A stretch of 34,360 nucleotides of DNA from the NCBI RefSeq assembly GCF_000255655.1, contig NZ_JH636436.1, positions 1,021,948 through 1,056,307 on the forward strand, given 5' to 3'. This DNA comes from Schlesneria paludicola DSM 18645. GTDB taxonomy: Bacteria > Planctomycetota > Planctomycetia > Planctomycetales > Planctomycetaceae. Each line of letters begins with the position of its first letter. The stretch's first letter is position 1. A model generated the notes under the pieces. The model searched no databases. It was not told the DNA's origin and worked only from the letters and a program-made list of their open reading frames with translations. Position numbers and translations under genes: made by a program. Positions 15,817 to 25,520 of the stretch are shown here, piece after piece.

Positions 15817-16236
15817 TCAGTCGTCGGCTCGTCCATCCGCGGCTTCGATCTTCAAGAGCTTTGAGGTGTCGAAGGGCGTTTCAATCTTGATTTGAGAAAG
15901 CAGCGTCAGGGCGTCGGCGTCAGAAAAGTCGGTCGTGATGGAGAGCTGGAAGCTTCCACCAATCTCGTTCTTGGCCATCTTTGCGCGCATGGCGGCGACG
16001 GTCTGGGCGATCATCGAGAACACGACGAGTAAATCCGTGAACGGCAGATCGGTCAATTCGTGCCCCACACCCACGGAGAAATACTGCAATCGCAATTCGG
16101 CGAGCGACAATCCGGCCACGGATTCTGTTGCACGAACAACGTATTCCAGCGTCTTGGTGCGTTGCCAATTCTCCAAAATCAATTGATGGATGCGGCTGCA
16201 GCGATTCATTCTCGCCTGGCTGAACTCTTCCCTCAT
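15817..16236 (-). CDS. unrecognised 139-aa protein
   Basis: The frame from ATG 16236 begins MREEFSQARMNRCSRIHQLI and continues with alpha-helical sequence (LENWQRTKTLEYVVRATESV, LLVVFSMIAQTVAAMRAKMA). It ends with a short beta-like region (GGSFQLSITTDFSDADALTL) and an acidic tail. An alternative start is the ATG at 16209 (MNRCSR). Neither has a strong ribosome binding site. The product is soluble with no signal peptide. It is convergent with the HExxH gene. A functional link between the two cannot be shown; no family is recognised. Confidence 0.6.
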   Translation of the reverse strand: MREEFSQARMNRCSRIHQLILENWQRTKTLEYVVRATESVAGLSLAELRLQYFSVGVGHELTDLPFTDLLVVFSMIAQTVAAMRAKMAKNEIGGSFQLSITTDFSDADALTLLSQIKIETPFDTSKLLKIEAADGRADD

Positions 16237-16904
16237 CGTCTCACTTCATTTCTTCGGTAGTGATCTGCGGCTTCCACAGGTGGAATAGCACGCCGTGGCA
16301 TTCTGTTCAACGGCTTCGCGTGAACGATGCATGAGAGAAGGTGAGCGTCAGAATGACGATGCGCGCGAAATGCGTTCACGCCCATTCAAAAGGTTGTCTT
16401 GGTTGCAGAGCCCCTTGTGCGGCATCTCCCGTCATTCCGCGGTGAAGATGCGTCAGTCGCCAATCGGTGAACGGTGGTGTTTTTTCGTTGCCGATTTCGA
16501 GGACTTGGTTGTGAGGTGGCTGTCAGGCAGGTGTGAATTCTGAATTCGTGCACGAGATTGTCTGTCATTACTTCTTGTAACTGGCAAACGCAAATCGCGA
16601 ATAAGGACGACTGGCGTGAGATTCGCTCTTAAGCAATTTCCCTCGAGTTTTCGAATGTGATGCTCGAAATTGTGCCACTTCTCAGACCACATGATTTGTG
16701 ATTCGGTTCGTGCCCACGCGCGTCTTCAGAGGCCCGCTGGCGTGGGATTGCGGAACCGACGTTTGAGGAAGGTCTTGACCTCTGTCTTCTAGATTTTATT
16801 CAGGACGCCGGATGTTCGTCAGGCATTCATGACATCACAGTTCGAGGTAATACGGCATTTGAGTTTGGGCGATGTTTGCGGCTCAATTTTTATGAGGAGC
16901 ACCG
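16237..16904. other. gene-free stretch
   Basis: About 670 bases with only short, unsupported open frames on both strands. One imperfect hairpin pairs CCCACGC (16713-16719) with GCGTGGG (16740-16746). The promoter of the methyltransferase gene should be in the last 150 bases, but I see no clear -35/-10 pair. Confidence 0.5.
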
Positions 16905-17891
16905 ATGCTGATCGAAACGACGGGGGTAGGGTTGTTGGAATCGAGTTCGTCCCAGCAAGTTGATTCGAGTCTCGGCGAAAAGCTCGATGTTCCTGCGTCG
17001 TACGACGGGTCGAACGTCGTGTTCCGGTTACTTCGGATCGAGACCTGGGGATCGGCCCTCATGAATCTGGGCTACTATCCGTTTTGGGGGCCCTTCAGCG
17101 GTTTGAATCTGCTCTCGAACACGGCGAATGCACAGGAACGCCTGGTTGTGAAGGCGTTAAACCTTCTGGAAATCGGCGTGCGCGATCGCGTGCTTGATAT
17201 CGCCTGTGGACGTGGAAAAAGTTCGTTTATCGCTCAATGCCTATATCCTCAGTCAACGGTCGTGGGGATTGATCTTGTCGATGATCACGTGCAGGTGGCG
17301 CAGACGCTTTTCAATCGCATGGATCAATTGACCTATCAAGTCGGCAATGCGCAGCAGCTGCGATTTCCGGATGAATCGTTCGAGCGAGTCATCTGCATTG
17401 AAGCCGCGTTTCATTTCCCTGACCGAGCCGAATTCCTTCGCCAGGCGTATCGAGTGTTGCGTCCGGGTGGCAAGCTGGTGGTCATCGACTTCGCATGGAA
17501 TAGTTGCGAGGATCGCCTGCATCGTCATGAGTCTGAAATGAAGCTGGTGCGCGACGTGTGGCAATGGAATGATTTTTTTTCGATCGAGGATTATGAGCAT
17601 GAATCGCATCGCGCCGGATTTAGGTCGCGGGCACAGTACGACTGGAGTTCTCGCGTGACGAGGCCCGCCCAAAGATCCTTCGAATATCTGTCGCAACTGG
17701 GGAGTTCGACTTGGGGACGCAAGATTCTCGAATGGCGAAATCCGCTTTTTCGTGCTTTTTCCGATGAGGATTGGAGAGACCTGGCGCTGGCGGTTCGTGC
17801 ACATCGCAGCGTGCAGGAACGCTCGAAATATATGGCATTCGTGTTTGAGAAGCCTGGGACGACAGTGGAACGCGAGTTGGTTGCCGGTTGA
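16905..17891 (+). CDS. SAM-dependent methyltransferase (class I, Methyltransf_11-like)
   Basis: 328 residues. GAGGAG lies 5 bases before ATG 16905. Motif I is at residues 96-104 (VLDIACGRG), followed by the acidic end of beta-2 in VVGIDLVDDHV, a motif III-like region with VGNAQQLRFPDESFERVICI, and AYRVLRPGGKLVVIDF. This is the class I Rossmann methyltransferase pattern, closest to the sterol/natural-product small-molecule branch. An 80-residue N-terminal extension (TWGSALMNLGYYPFWGPFSG) and a C-terminal region with aromatic and basic residues probably form the substrate cap. The substrate is unknown. The gene is monocistronic and ends 80 bases before the convergent xerC. Confidence 0.88.
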   Translation: MLIETTGVGLLESSSSQQVDSSLGEKLDVPASYDGSNVVFRLLRIETWGSALMNLGYYPFWGPFSGLNLLSNTANAQERLVVKALNLLEIGVRDRVLDIACGRGKSSFIAQCLYPQSTVVGIDLVDDHVQVAQTLFNRMDQLTYQVGNAQQLRFPDESFERVICIEAAFHFPDRAEFLRQAYRVLRPGGKLVVIDFAWNSCEDRLHRHESEMKLVRDVWQWNDFFSIEDYEHESHRAGFRSRAQYDWSSRVTRPAQRSFEYLSQLGSSTWGRKILEWRNPLFRAFSDEDWRDLALAVRAHRSVQERSKYMAFVFEKPGTTVERELVAG

Positions 17892-17970
17892 AATCCGGGC
17901 GATCATCGCGAATCACGCAGACCGTGGCGGCACCGAGTCGTCGAGAAACCAAGAATCGCGTTGGGGCGGC

Positions 17971-18897
17971 TTATTCGTTTTTGGTCGGGCGGCGATTCTT
18001 GGCGGCGTGGGGGTGCGCGTTTTCGTAGGTGTCGCGTAGACGCTTGGTGCTGACGTGCGTGTAGATCTGGGTTGTCGTCAGGCTTTTGTGGCCGAGCAGT
18101 TCCTGGACGGCGCGCAGGTCGGCTCCCCCATCGAGCATGTGGGTGGCAAAGGAATGTCGTAACGTGTGCGGCGTTGTCAGTTTGTCGAGGCCGGTCAGCG
18201 TCAGGTATTTCTCGAGCATCCGTCCGACGCTGCGGGTGGTCAGGCGGGTTCCGAAGCGATTCAGGAACATTGCGGTGCGGTCGGCGGGGCCAGCTTCCAG
18301 GTTTTCCGTGCGCACTTCCAGCCAGCGGTAAAGGGCTTTGGCCGCGTGTCGACCGATGGGAGCGATCCGCTCTTTCTTACCCTTACCGAAGACGCGGACG
18401 ATGTTGGCGTCGCGATCCCAGTCATCAACATTCAAGCTGACGAGTTCAGCGACTCGCAGGCCCGCCGAATACAGCGTTTCGAGGATCGCTCGATCGCGCA
18501 GCCCTTCGTTCTGATTGGCCGGGGGCGATTCAAGAAGTTTCGTGATCTGTTCGGCCGTCAGGAAGTGCGGAAGCTTCCGTCCCGTGCGGGGCGTTCTGAG
18601 CGCTTTGGCGGGGTTCGCCGCGACCAGGCCTTCACGCTGACAATACCGAAAGAAACTGCGCAGGCTGGCCAGGCGTCGCGCGATGGTTGTCCGGGCATAG
18701 TCACATTCGTGCAGGTAGGCGATGTACCCCCGGAGCTGGGTGATGTGCACCTGGCCCGGTTCGGTGACTTCGCCGACGCGGTCACGAAAGTAGTCGAGCA
18801 GGCTGCCGAAGTCTTCGCTGTACGATTTCAGCGTCAGTTCGGAAGCGTTTCGTTCGACCCGCAGATATCGCAGGAAACCGTCGATCGCGCCGTACAT
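17971..18897 (-). CDS. xerC: tyrosine recombinase XerC
   Basis: 308 residues, the expected length. The N-terminal SAM-like core-binding domain (residues 1-90: [38 protein letters not shown]) precedes the catalytic domain. The catalytic set is complete: Arg148 in SAGLRVAEL, Lys172 in [10 protein letters not shown], His244 and Arg247 in [10 protein letters not shown], His270 in [11 protein letters not shown] and the nucleophile Tyr279 in IYTH. XerC with XerD resolves chromosome dimers at dif, and assignment to XerC rather than a phage integrase rests on the overall similarity and chromosomal setting. The upstream same-strand small gene is 58 bases away. The start at 18897 is the first in frame, with a weak ribosome binding site. 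Confidence 0.93.
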   Translation of the reverse strand: MYGAIDGFLRYLRVERNASELTLKSYSEDFGSLLDYFRDRVGEVTEPGQVHITQLRGYIAYLHECDYARTTIARRLASLRSFFRYCQREGLVAANPAKALRTPRTGRKLPHFLTAEQITKLLESPPANQNEGLRDRAILETLYSAGLRVAELVSLNVDDWDRDANIVRVFGKGKKERIAPIGRHAAKALYRWLEVRTENLEAGPADRTAMFLNRFGTRLTTRSVGRMLEKYLTLTGLDKLTTPHTLRHSFATHMLDGGADLRAVQELLGHKSLTTTQIYTHVSTKRLRDTYENAHPHAAKNRRPTKNE

Positions 18898-18955
18898 GCA
18901 AATGACCTCATGATTTCACGCGCACCGGCGAATCAATCGCCTGTGCCGCGAGGAA

Positions 18956-19198
18956 TCAGGCGGCCGAGCGGCGAATGCGGTTCTTCGGTTCGACGTGATC
19001 GCTTGGCTCGCCTTCACGCAACTTACGGACACGCTGGCTGAGCGTGGCCGCATCATACCAGGAAAAATTCAGTTCGGGGTCGGCTGCATACTTGCCCAGC
19101 GTCTGCAGCAGCTGATCGGCGCTTTCGTCGTCGTACAGAAAAACAAATCGTTCCTGGCCTTTGAGCAATGCAAGTACATTGATGCCGTGTTGTGGCAT
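18956..19198 (-). CDS. conserved-looking small planctomycete protein, 80 aa
   Basis: ATG 19198 is preferred over an upstream in-frame ATG because GAAGGGG precedes it by a few bases. The product begins MPQHGINVLALLKGQERFVF, continues LYDDESADQLLQTLGKYAAD and FSWYDAATLSQRVRKLREGE, and ends in a basic tail. The alternation of a beta strand, an acidic turn and helices suggests a compact soluble fold. I recall similar short proteins in other planctomycetes but cannot assign a function. It lies 58 bases upstream of xerC on the same strand and is probably cotranscribed with it. Confidence 0.7.
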   Translation of the reverse strand: MPQHGINVLALLKGQERFVFLYDDESADQLLQTLGKYAADPELNFSWYDAATLSQRVRKLREGEPSDHVEPKNRIRRSAA

Positions 19199-19827
19199 AG
19201 CGCCCCTTCCGTGGGTCCGATCTCGAAGTGTCGTCATTGATATTGATGCGGTAACGTCGCTGAGTGGACGTCACGAAAGGGATATCGACCGAACGGTCAC
19301 CATCTCACAAATTTCTAGCAGTTGCCGCCACGTTGCCTGCGACTCGTCCGTTTCACGCCGGGTGAATCGTTACGAAACGCAGGGCGGCTGAATTCACTGT
19401 GGTGAGACTTATCGGCAAAGTCTTCGTAGAAGTTTAACTCTGCCCGATTTCCGCAGTTGAACGTGAGCGGGACGCTTGCGGCAGGATCGGCCGATTGGGG
19501 GGCGGTCGAGTTGGAACGTAGAAAAGTGGGGAGTGATGCGAGAAGCGGCGTTTCCAAGCGGGAGCTTTTTCCCCTTGATGCCAAGCTCCGGCTTGGCATC
19601 GCTTCCTCCACATCACATAAGGTGTACGAAGGTCCGAGGCCGCTTTCCTGCTCGACGGAAAATCAAATCGCAAGAGGCGTTACCAAGCGGGGGGCTTGGT
19701 AACGACGGGGAAATGAGGAGGGGAGCGAGAGGAGAGTTGCCAAGCGGGAACTTGGGAGCGAGCAATACGAACGAGGGCACGCTGATCGAAAACCAACACA
19801 GCGTTGTCTGATGGGCTGGCCGGACGT
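19199..19827. other. gene-free stretch with family C palindromes
   Basis: The 630 bases between two minus-strand genes carry no supported gene. The first 300 bases should hold the promoter for the small gene and xerC. From 19549 onward the family C repeats take over. Confidence 0.55.
19549..19760. repeat. family C composite palindrome cluster
   Basis: Hairpin units are CGTTTCCAAGCGGGAGCTTT (19549 on, imperfect), GATGCCAAGC-TCCG-GCTTGGCATC (19577-19600, perfect), GTTACCAAGC...GCTTGGTAAC (19679-19703) and TTGCCAAGCGGGAACTTGGG (19737 on, imperfect). The spacer between the second and third (CTCCACATCACATAAGGTGT, ending ATCGCAAGAGGCGTTACC) is related to the spacer between the two palindromes at 33254-33378. 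The repeated unit is therefore hairpin-spacer-hairpin of about 125 bases. Confidence 0.7.
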
Positions 19828-22569
19828 CTACGGCTGTGGGATGGCTGGCAGCGTGATCAAATGCACCTTGCCGTCGCTGGCCATGATTGCGATTTGTGTG
19901 CCGCTGGGCGAAATGGTGCCGCTATAAAGCGTTGAGCTCAGTTTCTGCTGAAACTGCGGTGCTTCGCGATTCGTGTTCCAGACGACGACGTTCCCGCTGT
20001 ATCCCACCGAGAGCAGGTTGTGGCCAGACCGGCTGTATTCCACCTTGTAGAGATCGTCGGGCTGCCGTGGGAAGACTTTCAACGGGCTGGGGTTGTCGAT
20101 GTTCCAGAGGAAAATGGCTCGATCCAGTCCGGCGGCGGTCAGATTCTGCCCATCTGGGCTCAGCGCGACGGAATAAACGGCGTCCAGCGGGCCGCTGAAT
20201 TGACGAAGTTGGGTCCCGTCCGTGGTTCGAAAGGCTCTGACGGTCTTATCGCCACCGGCCGTGATCAGCTGTGAACCGTCTGGGTTGAACGCCAATGAAT
20301 AGACGGCCGCGGTTTGTGACGGCAGCGTGCGGACGATCTGATTCTTTTCGTAGTCCCAGATTCGAACCGTTTTGTCGTTCGAGCACGATGCGATCCAGGG
20401 TTTGGAAGGGTGAAATGCCACTCCATAAACGTGGGACTGATGTCCGGGGATCGCGAGCGTGAATTGAGCCGATGCGATTGTCCATTGCTGAACGCTACCG
20501 TCCGAAGTGCTGCTGATCGCCGTGCGGTTGTCTGGGGCGAACGACAGGTTCGAAATCGCCGCAGGCAGCGGCAGTGTCACTTGAACGGCCTCGGGGAGTC
20601 CGGCCGAGGCGGGGGTGGGGCCCATCGTCAGATCGTAGCCCCGGATGACGCGATCATCGCCTGCCGTGATCAGTTTCTTCTGGTCGGGGGAATACGAGAT
20701 GTGGAGCACTTCGGCACCGGTGGCGATCTCGCGTTGCGGTTTCGACGCGTCGGCGACGTTCCATAACTTCACTTTTTGATCGCTGCCGCCGCTGGCGACC
20801 TGCTGTTGATTGGGAGCCAGAGCAAGTGACCGAACGGGGCCGGTATGTCCTTTGAACTCGCGGAGGGGAGTTGCGTTTCCAACATCCCAAAGCCTGACGT
20901 TCCCGTCGTGGCCTGCCGTGAAATATTGATTCGAGGCAGGGTTTGCGGCGAATGCGTTGATGGCCGTTGGGTCACCGGCATGAACCGATTGAAGCCGATA
21001 CGCGCGCCAGTGGACCGCGCGATCGTCTCCCGCGTAGACGACCTGCTGGTCGCCTTTGCCCCACGCGGCACCCTGAACGGGTTCGTGCATCGGCGTTGCG
21101 AAGAACTGAGTTTGAAGTCCGAGTTTCGTGTCCCATCCTCGCACCGTTCCGTCGAGGCTGGATGACAGCAGCGTCAGATTATCGCGACTGTACTCGAGCG
21201 ACGTGATCGCCTTGGCGTGTCCCGTGTAGGTGGCGAGTAGAGTTCCGTCCGCCAGATTCCAGACGCGGATCTTGTGATCGTCGCTTCCTGCCGCTAAATG
21301 CAGGCCATCGGAAGAGACGGCAAGAGCCCGGGTGGCCGCGGTCGCATCCAGCTCACGAATGGGACTGCCATCGGCCGCGCTCCAAACGCGAACGCGTTGA
21401 TCGGCACCGCCGGAAACGAGCAGCGGTTGACCGGCTGCATACGCGACCGCGAATGTCCCACCCGTGTGACCGGCGAGCGATCGGAGCTCGGAAGCCTCGT
21501 CGGCGTTCCAGATTTTGATCGAGCCCGCGGCGTCTGCGGCGGCGATTTCGTGGTGATTCGGGTGAATCGCTACGCTTGTGATCGCGGCCGCTTGTGCGGG
21601 ATACGCCTTGATCAAACGGCCGGTCTGGACGTCGAACAGGCGGGCCACCTTGTCGGCAGATCCCGTGGCAATGCGGGCTCCATCACTCTGAAAGCCGAGC
21701 GACGTGACGGCGCCCTGATGGCCTTCCAACGTTCCCAGCAGTTGCTGGTTCGCTGAGTTCCACAACCGGCACGTCTTGTCGGCAGAGCCGGTGGCGACGA
21801 TCGCTTGCTGGGGATGGGTTCGGATCGCCAGCACGGGTTCCTGATGACCGGTGGCGGTCGCGTCGGCAGGCGTGGTCAACGGCCAACGTTTGATGGATCC
21901 GTCGACACCGCTGGTGACGATCTGGGTTGAATTCGCGACGTAGCCAATTCCTGTGATTCCGGCGTCATGAGCGCCGAAGGTGGCTTGGATGGAACCGTCC
22001 GCGGGCTGAATCAGACGCACGAACCCCGCTTTGTCGGCGGTGGCAAGCTGTTGATTGTCGGGACGAATTGCGATTCGGACGACGGAATGCGGCAGGGGGC
22101 CGATTTCTCGAATCGCCTGCTGATCAGCGGCACGCCAGATCTTGAGGGTGCCGTCAGCGCCCGCGGTGACCCACTGCGTTCCATCAGCCGATTGTGCAAA
22201 GACCGTTTCGGTAGGGTGAGGCTGAAAACTGGTGGCAGGCCGCGATGTGGGCAGGTCCCAGATTCGGACGGTATTGTCGAGCGATCCGCTGGCCAATCGA
22301 GTTCCGTCTTGCGAGACGCAGACGCAAAGCACCAGCGCCGTGTGGCCGGTGAGTGATCGGAGTGCGGCGCCCGATTTCAGGTCCCAGATTCGCAATGTCT
22401 TGTCAAAACTGGCCGTGATCAGTTTCGTGCCGTCGGGCGAGTAGACTCCGGCATAGGCAGGTTCGGCGTGGCCGACAAGAGAATCATGCTCCTCGGCGTA
22501 CAGGGTTCGGGGCCCTCCGCACGCGGTGATCGTCAGTGCGAGCAAAACGGAAAAGGCAAACTTCCACAT
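19828..22569 (-). CDS. lipoprotein with 21 WD40 repeats
   Basis: 913 residues from ATG 22569, chosen because it starts the lipoprotein-like signal MWKFAFSVLLALTITACGG (lipobox I-T-A-C, Cys17). The rest is a continuous chain of WD40 repeats. I count 21 units by their closing W-D/W-N-type dipeptide positions (RIWDLKSG, RIWDLPTS, KIWRAADQ and so on to VVWNTNRE and HLITLPAI). Several have lost the Trp-Asp (RLIQPADG, RAFRTTDG). Twenty-one units would make three seven-bladed beta-propellers in a row. WD40 propellers are protein-interaction platforms; here the location is predicted to be periplasmic or membrane-anchored. There is no protease or kinase domain. It lies 92 bases downstream of holA on the same strand. 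Confidence 0.92.
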   Translation of the reverse strand: MWKFAFSVLLALTITACGGPRTLYAEEHDSLVGHAEPAYAGVYSPDGTKLITASFDKTLRIWDLKSGAALRSLTGHTALVLCVCVSQDGTRLASGSLDNTVRIWDLPTSRPATSFQPHPTETVFAQSADGTQWVTAGADGTLKIWRAADQQAIREIGPLPHSVVRIAIRPDNQQLATADKAGFVRLIQPADGSIQATFGAHDAGITGIGYVANSTQIVTSGVDGSIKRWPLTTPADATATGHQEPVLAIRTHPQQAIVATGSADKTCRLWNSANQQLLGTLEGHQGAVTSLGFQSDGARIATGSADKVARLFDVQTGRLIKAYPAQAAAITSVAIHPNHHEIAAADAAGSIKIWNADEASELRSLAGHTGGTFAVAYAAGQPLLVSGGADQRVRVWSAADGSPIRELDATAATRALAVSSDGLHLAAGSDDHKIRVWNLADGTLLATYTGHAKAITSLEYSRDNLTLLSSSLDGTVRGWDTKLGLQTQFFATPMHEPVQGAAWGKGDQQVVYAGDDRAVHWRAYRLQSVHAGDPTAINAFAANPASNQYFTAGHDGNVRLWDVGNATPLREFKGHTGPVRSLALAPNQQQVASGGSDQKVKLWNVADASKPQREIATGAEVLHISYSPDQKKLITAGDDRVIRGYDLTMGPTPASAGLPEAVQVTLPLPAAISNLSFAPDNRTAISSTSDGSVQQWTIASAQFTLAIPGHQSHVYGVAFHPSKPWIASCSNDKTVRIWDYEKNQIVRTLPSQTAAVYSLAFNPDGSQLITAGGDKTVRAFRTTDGTQLRQFSGPLDAVYSVALSPDGQNLTAAGLDRAIFLWNIDNPSPLKVFPRQPDDLYKVEYSRSGHNLLSVGYSGNVVVWNTNREAPQFQQKLSSTLYSGTISPSGTQIAIMASDGKVHLITLPAIPQP

Positions 22570-22661
22570 AACGGGCGCCTTGTGTGGAGCATCCACTGTG
22601 GATGCCGTGTGCGGAGCGTTCGGGGATGCAGAGAAATCCGTTTCTGGTCGAGGCAGGGCTG

Positions 22662-23777
22662 TCAGGCGAGTCGGCCGGCCAGTTCCAGCAATAACCGCTC
22701 GAGTTGAAATCGTTCTGGCAGCGGGTTCGCTCCCTTCAGCCCCGCGTCGGCTTCCAGAAGCTTTCTGAGCAATCGCTCGGCATTGTGGCGGCCCAGGCGT
22801 CGCAGATAGTTTTGGCCGGGCATGATGGCCATCGGGAAAATCCCGGCCTGGCGTAACGCTTGATCCAGTGACACGGACCGAGCCAAATCGGCGGCGTGCG
22901 AGAACTTTTTGAACGTGTACGAGATACCGCCGAGTAATTTAATGGGCGGTTCGCCTGCCGTCAGCAATTGATCGAGAGCGCTCAGGGCAAAATCCAGATC
23001 GTTATCGCGGGTGGCGTCGGTCATGGCCCAAGTCGTTTCCGTCCGCCATCCGCCGACCATCGCTTTGACGTCTTCGATCTCGATGTTGGCTCGAGTTCCC
23101 ACATACGACGCGAGTTTGGCCAGTTCCGTGTCGAGCATGCCAAGTTCACTGCCGACCAGTTCGATCATCAGGGCCGCCGCGTCGCGCGCGATCGTTTGCC
23201 CGTATGTTTCGGCCGCCGAGTCTTGCAGCCATTTGACCAGTTGTGCCCCTTTGAGGTCGGAACACTCCACCTCAAGCCCCTTGGCGGCGACCTGTTTATA
23301 GATCCGTGTCGTTTTGGGCCAGGATTGCACGTCCAAAACCAGAACGGATTTCTTGAACGGCTTCTCGATCAGTTTTTCGAGCGCCCCGCGGTGATTCGTG
23401 ACGAAATCGTCGGCGTCTTCCACATAGATCAAGCGTCGATCGCCCCACATCGAAACGGTTCGCAGTTCGTCTGAGACCGCCTGGAGATCGGCGTCGCGTC
23501 CGGCGAAACGAGTCAACGACGTTTCGTCGTCATCAATGACGAGTTTTTTGTAGATCGCGAGCACCGACTGTTTCAAATGTCGCTGACTGCCCGACAGCAC
23601 ATTGAAGCAGGGGATCTGGGCATGTTTCTTCAGGAAATCGACGGCGTGCATGAAGGTTGGCTCGTTCGCAATGGCGAATGACCGTTTGGCCGACGTGCTG
23701 GGAATAATTTCGGCGGTCGTCCCGGACGGCGCGTCGGCGGCCATTTCGCTGCAAGTTTCTGCAAAGATGGTACTCAC
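22662..23777 (-). CDS. holA: DNA polymerase III subunit delta
   Basis: 371 residues. The family core begins around residue 43 (MHAVDFLKKHAQIPCFNVLS). It includes the clamp-loader AAA+-like region with RFAGRDADLQAVSDELRTVS, MWGDRRLIYVEDADDFV and SVLVLDVQSWPKTTRIYK. The C-terminal helical collar domain has SALDQLLTAGEPPIKLLGGI and LRRLGRHNAERLLRKLLEAD. Delta opens the beta clamp within the clamp loader and has no functional Walker motifs, as here. The first 42 residues are not conserved family sequence. An internal start at 23651 (MHAVDF) is possible; neither start has a strong ribosome binding site. It is divergent from the 78-aa gene. Confidence 0.9.
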   Translation of the reverse strand: MSTIFAETCSEMAADAPSGTTAEIIPSTSAKRSFAIANEPTFMHAVDFLKKHAQIPCFNVLSGSQRHLKQSVLAIYKKLVIDDDETSLTRFAGRDADLQAVSDELRTVSMWGDRRLIYVEDADDFVTNHRGALEKLIEKPFKKSVLVLDVQSWPKTTRIYKQVAAKGLEVECSDLKGAQLVKWLQDSAAETYGQTIARDAAALMIELVGSELGMLDTELAKLASYVGTRANIEIEDVKAMVGGWRTETTWAMTDATRDNDLDFALSALDQLLTAGEPPIKLLGGISYTFKKFSHAADLARSVSLDQALRQAGIFPMAIMPGQNYLRRLGRHNAERLLRKLLEADAGLKGANPLPERFQLERLLLELAGRLA

Positions 23778-23870
23778 TTGCGGGCGAGGTTGTCACTCTG
23801 GCCGTTCACGATCTTCGTGGTGGGATGCTATAAATCAATTTGAAGGACACGAAGTTGGGGAGTCTCGGTC

Positions 23871-24107
23871 ATGAAGCATGGTGGTCTGACAGATGGTGCC
23901 GGGCAGTTGAAAATGGCTGCGGACAAGTTGGAAGAGGCGTGGGAGGCCGCTCGCCCGGCCTGGAATGATGTGGTCAGCCGCGCGATGGAAGAAGAGAAGT
24001 TGGCACCGCTGCTGGATCAGTTGCGGGCGACGCTCGATGCCGCGTCGAGGATGAGTGTGACGCTCACGACGGCGGTTCGCGAATGTGAAGATGAGCGGCG
24101 CGGGTGA
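23871..24107 (+). CDS. small helical protein, 78 aa
   Basis: ATG 23871 follows GGGGAG by 8 bases. The product MKHGGLTDGAGQLKMAADKL, then EEAWEAARPAWNDVVSRAME and EEKLAPLLDQLRATLDAASR, is almost entirely alpha-helical with heptad-like hydrophobic spacing. A coiled coil or helical bundle is expected. No signal peptide or metal motif is present, and no function is assigned. It is transcribed divergently from holA across 93 bases. Confidence 0.65.
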   Translation: MKHGGLTDGAGQLKMAADKLEEAWEAARPAWNDVVSRAMEEEKLAPLLDQLRATLDAASRMSVTLTTAVRECEDERRG

Positions 24108-24279
24108 GAGGCTGCTGAAGAAACGGACGATCGGCATTTGGCCGAAAGATCGTCCAACGCCGTAAAGGATATTTTCATTGGGTTTCGGGTACCACAGGCC
24201 CTGGAATTCCGCCCTATCAAATCGTGATTAAGGTCTGAAAGATCGACCCGTCACTGTGCTGTCACGAATCAATGCTCAC

Positions 24280-25137
24280 TCAGGTTCCGGCGTCGGGTAG
24301 ATCCTCAAACGTGGGCGGTTTGGCGTAGAACTCACTGAGGTCGAGTTGGCCTTTGGCATCGGATTCCAGCAATTGGATTCGTTTCTCCAAACGTTGGATG
24401 CGCGCCTCGAGTTGCGGATGCAGCGCGAAATCTTTCTGGGATTTCGAGCGAGGCACTGCTGGGTAGCCCAATTGGCGCTGCAAGGCGGCGAACAGGTAAA
24501 GGGGATCTTTGCCACGATTGGCTTTCGCGATCCGGCCCTCTTGTCGACTGAAGAGCAGTGGTGGCGGCGATGTGTCGGGTGCGGTTCCTGCCTTGCGTCG
24601 TTCTTCATCAAAGAATTCGGAACGAAAATAGATCATGTCGGCAAAGTCGATCGCACCCAGTTGCAGGCGTGCACGCATGATCCATTCACGCCAGTGGGCG
24701 TCGTACAGCGGATCGTCGGCGATCGCGATCATCCCTTTGTCGTAACCGAGTCGGTTTCGGGAAATGCATTCAAATTGATAGACGAACAATCCTGCGGGGT
24801 TGGCACTTTCGCTACGGTAACGCGCCTCACGCTCGAGAATCTGCAGTGCCACGCGCTGGTCGAACTTGTTGCGATCTTCTTCCGACTGCCGCATGACGAA
24901 TGTCTGAAACGGAGCGAAATAGTGCGCAAGATGGGCCATTCCTTCGCAGAGGCGGCCGTTCAGGAGCATTTCTCCGCGGAGGACATCGAGTGCCAGCGGC
25001 AGCTTCGTCGTGGTCAGAATCTCTTCCTTGATGCTCTCGAGGATCTCTTGAGAGGGAAGATCTTCATCCAGGCGTTCCAGGAATGTTCTGAAGAAGTAGG
25101 CCTGCTCGATGTATTCCTCGCGATCGAGAACCGGCAT
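24280..25137 (-). CDS. unrecognised 285-aa protein with C-terminal coiled coil
   Basis: ATG 25137 is chosen because AGGAG stands 5 bases before it; the longer in-frame extension upstream has no site. The protein begins MPVLDREEYIEQAYFFRTFL. It carries LPSQEILESIKEEILTTTKL, a central MAHLAHYFAPFQTFVMRQSE and FECISRNRLGYDKGMIAIAD. A predicted coiled coil lies near the C-terminus (LEARIQRLEKRIQLLESDAK). It is soluble with no signal peptide. I recognise the style of a conserved planctomycete hypothetical protein, but no domain family. It is divergent from the glycosyltransferase gene across 383 bases. Confidence 0.8.
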   Translation of the reverse strand: MPVLDREEYIEQAYFFRTFLERLDEDLPSQEILESIKEEILTTTKLPLALDVLRGEMLLNGRLCEGMAHLAHYFAPFQTFVMRQSEEDRNKFDQRVALQILEREARYRSESANPAGLFVYQFECISRNRLGYDKGMIAIADDPLYDAHWREWIMRARLQLGAIDFADMIYFRSEFFDEERRKAGTAPDTSPPPLLFSRQEGRIAKANRGKDPLYLFAALQRQLGYPAVPRSKSQKDFALHPQLEARIQRLEKRIQLLESDAKGQLDLSEFYAKPPTFEDLPDAGT

Positions 25138-25520
25138 GAGAACTCCTGATTGAGACGTCGTTCTGTTTCCTGACACGTCTGTGGCATGATGGCATATCGA
25201 ACCAGATTTGGCGATTTGCAGCCCGCTCAAATCTGATGAGGAGCGGGGGGGGCAGAGCGAGTTTTTGAGACTTTCCGAAGTTGTGACACCTTTGTGAATT
25301 GCCGGATGGTCATTGTAAGTCATAGTCTACACCGCTCAAGATTGACGCCATTCGGCTTTGCGCGTGACGGATATCCACACCCCAGACGACCTGAATGATG
25401 GTTTCTGTGATTGATTCTTGAGTCGTACGCGGCAAATCTGACGCGCCGTCAATGGTTTGTGATGGAAGTCGGCCTTTTGCGTTTCTGTTTCATCACCGTT
25501 CTGGCTGGGAATCCAAAACG

